Origin: an uncultured Oscillibacter sp.
Lineage (GTDB): Bacteria > Bacillota > Clostridia > Oscillospirales > Oscillospiraceae
NCBI GenBank assembly: GCA_904393855.1
Contig: CAJFNE010000105.1
Coordinates: 1 to 6,501 of the forward strand
DNA length: 6,501 bases
Reading direction: 5' to 3'
Under the pieces are notes generated by a model. It made no database searches. It worked only from the letters and a program-made list of their open reading frames with translations, and was not told the origin of the DNA. The position numbers and the translations under genes are program-made. Shown piece after piece: positions 5,977-6,501 of the stretch (position 1 is its first letter; each line of letters starts with the position of its first letter).

Positions 5977-6501
5977 TTACTCGGCCTCTTTCTCCGTCTT
6001 CTTGGCAGTCTTCTTGGCGGCGGGCTTCTTGGCGGGCTTCTCCTCGCCCTCGGCGGCCTCCTCCGCCTTCTTGGCGGTCTTTTTGGCGGCGGGCTTCTTG
6101 GCGGGCTTCTCCTCGCCCTCCGCAGTCTCCTCCGCTTTCTTGGCGGACTTCTTGGCCGGCTTCTCCGGCTTGGTGGCCGTGGCGTTCTCCACCACGACGG
6201 CCACCGCCTTCTGGTTGGCCAGCTGCTCACGGGTCTGGTCGGCGGGCAGATACTTCTTCACCATATCCAGCTCCATGCTGTACTGCTCCGCCAGCTTCTG
6301 GTACTCCGCCTCCAGCTCCTCGTCGGTAACCTGAATGTCCTCCGCCTTGATGATGGCGGCCACGGCCAGATCCATCCGCACCTGGCGCAGGGCGGGCTCC
6401 TTGGCGTCCTCCAGCAGCTTCTCCTCGCTCATGCCGGTCATCTTCAGATACTGGTCATAGGGGATGCCGCTCTGAGCGATCTGCATCTTGAAGTTGTCCA
6501 C
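5977..6501 (-). CDS. tig: Trigger factor, C-terminal part (5' end outside window)
   Basis: Trigger factor is the ribosome-bound chaperone and peptidyl-prolyl isomerase that meets nascent chains at the exit tunnel. Only the last 174 residues are present; the frame runs off the right edge, so the ribosome-binding and FKBP-like domains are not visible. Visible residues 1 to about 105 are the helical C-terminal substrate-binding domain, with the family-like YLKMTGMSEEKLLEDAK segment at 19-35 and IQVTDEELEAEYQKLAEQY at 56-74. From about residue 111 to the end is a low-complexity tail: of 64 residues 21 are Lys, 16 Ala, 14 Glu and 6 Pro. It contains two tandem 23-residue repeats (120-142 and 143-165) plus a partial third. 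The GTG at the window edge is an internal codon, not a start. Identification rests on the domain and on the tig-clpP-clpX-lon order; the tail is the odd part. Confidence 0.94.
   Translation of the reverse strand: MDNFKMQIAQSGIPYDQYLKMTGMSEEKLLEDAKEPALRQVRMDLAVAAIIKAEDIQVTDEELEAEYQKLAEQYSMELDMVKKYLPADQTREQLANQKAVAVVVENATATKPEKPAKKSAKKAEETAEGEEKPAKKPAAKKTAKKAEEAAEGEEKPAKKPAAKKTAKKTEKEAE
6007..6144 (-). repeat. 69-bp tandem repeat inside tig (two full copies)
   Basis: Bases 6076-6144 and 6007-6075 are two adjacent 69-bp copies that differ at 6 positions by my count (about 91% identical). Each encodes 23 residues built from AEGEEKPAKKPAAKK-type sequence. Four of the six differences are transitions that look synonymous or conservative, and a partial third copy follows towards the stop. 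The period is a multiple of three, so copy-number change would keep the frame. Confidence 0.93.

Noticed and set aside
6007..6144. CRISPR-like or mobile repeat
   Set aside because: The repeats are adjacent with no spacers, in frame within a coding sequence, and explain a protein repeat. There are no inverted ends or transposase.
5969..6334. Ala/Ser/Phe-rich open frame on the plus strand opposite tig, resembling membrane helices
   Set aside because: It is the complement of the Lys/Ala/Glu repeat tail, which naturally reads as Phe/Leu/Ala/Ser repeats. It has no independent start signal, and the minus-strand frame continues a recognised trigger factor domain.

Overview
The window is a stretch of bacterial chromosome that is GC-rich in both coding and intergenic sequence. 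It carries the protein quality-control cluster tig-clpP-clpX-lon-ysxC on the minus strand. On the plus strand, the end of an unrecognised gene runs convergently towards the cluster. A ysxC gene directly after lon is the Firmicutes (Bacillus/Clostridium) arrangement, and clpP between tig and clpX is common in clostridia. Together with GC-rich codon use (GTG start for clpP, strong preference for GAG, CTG and GGC) and Gram-positive style Shine-Dalgarno sites, this suggests a high-GC clostridial gut bacterium of the Oscillospiraceae/Flavonifractor type. That placement is inference; there is no rRNA or other marker to settle it.

Layout, from right to left in the direction of transcription. At 6501-5977 is the C-terminal part of trigger factor (tig), cut by the window end, with an unusual lysine/alanine/proline/glutamate tail encoded by a 69-bp tandem repeat. 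At 5976-5824 is a 153-nt intergenic region with a long imperfect palindrome, a possible extended -10 promoter inside it, a GC-rich inverted repeat and the clpP ribosome binding site. Then come clpP (5823-5239, GTG start), clpX (5208-3895), a 73-nt gap holding a terminator-like hairpin, lon (3821-1410) and ysxC (1399-803). The ysxC ribosome binding site overlaps the lon stop codon. At 764-793 a perfect 13-bp hairpin with T-runs on both sides forms a shared bidirectional terminator. Bases 2-763 are the 3' part of a plus-strand gene of unknown function.

The genes make a coherent set. Trigger factor receives nascent chains at the ribosome exit. ClpX unfolds tagged or misfolded proteins into the ClpP chamber. 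Lon degrades misfolded proteins on its own. YsxC is a GTPase needed for assembly of the large ribosomal subunit. All catalytic motifs that can be checked are intact. I see no mobile element, CRISPR array, tRNA, rRNA or undescribed defence system. The less ordinary features are the repeat-built trigger factor tail, the palindrome before clpP, the hairpin between clpX and lon, and the lysine-free plus-strand protein.
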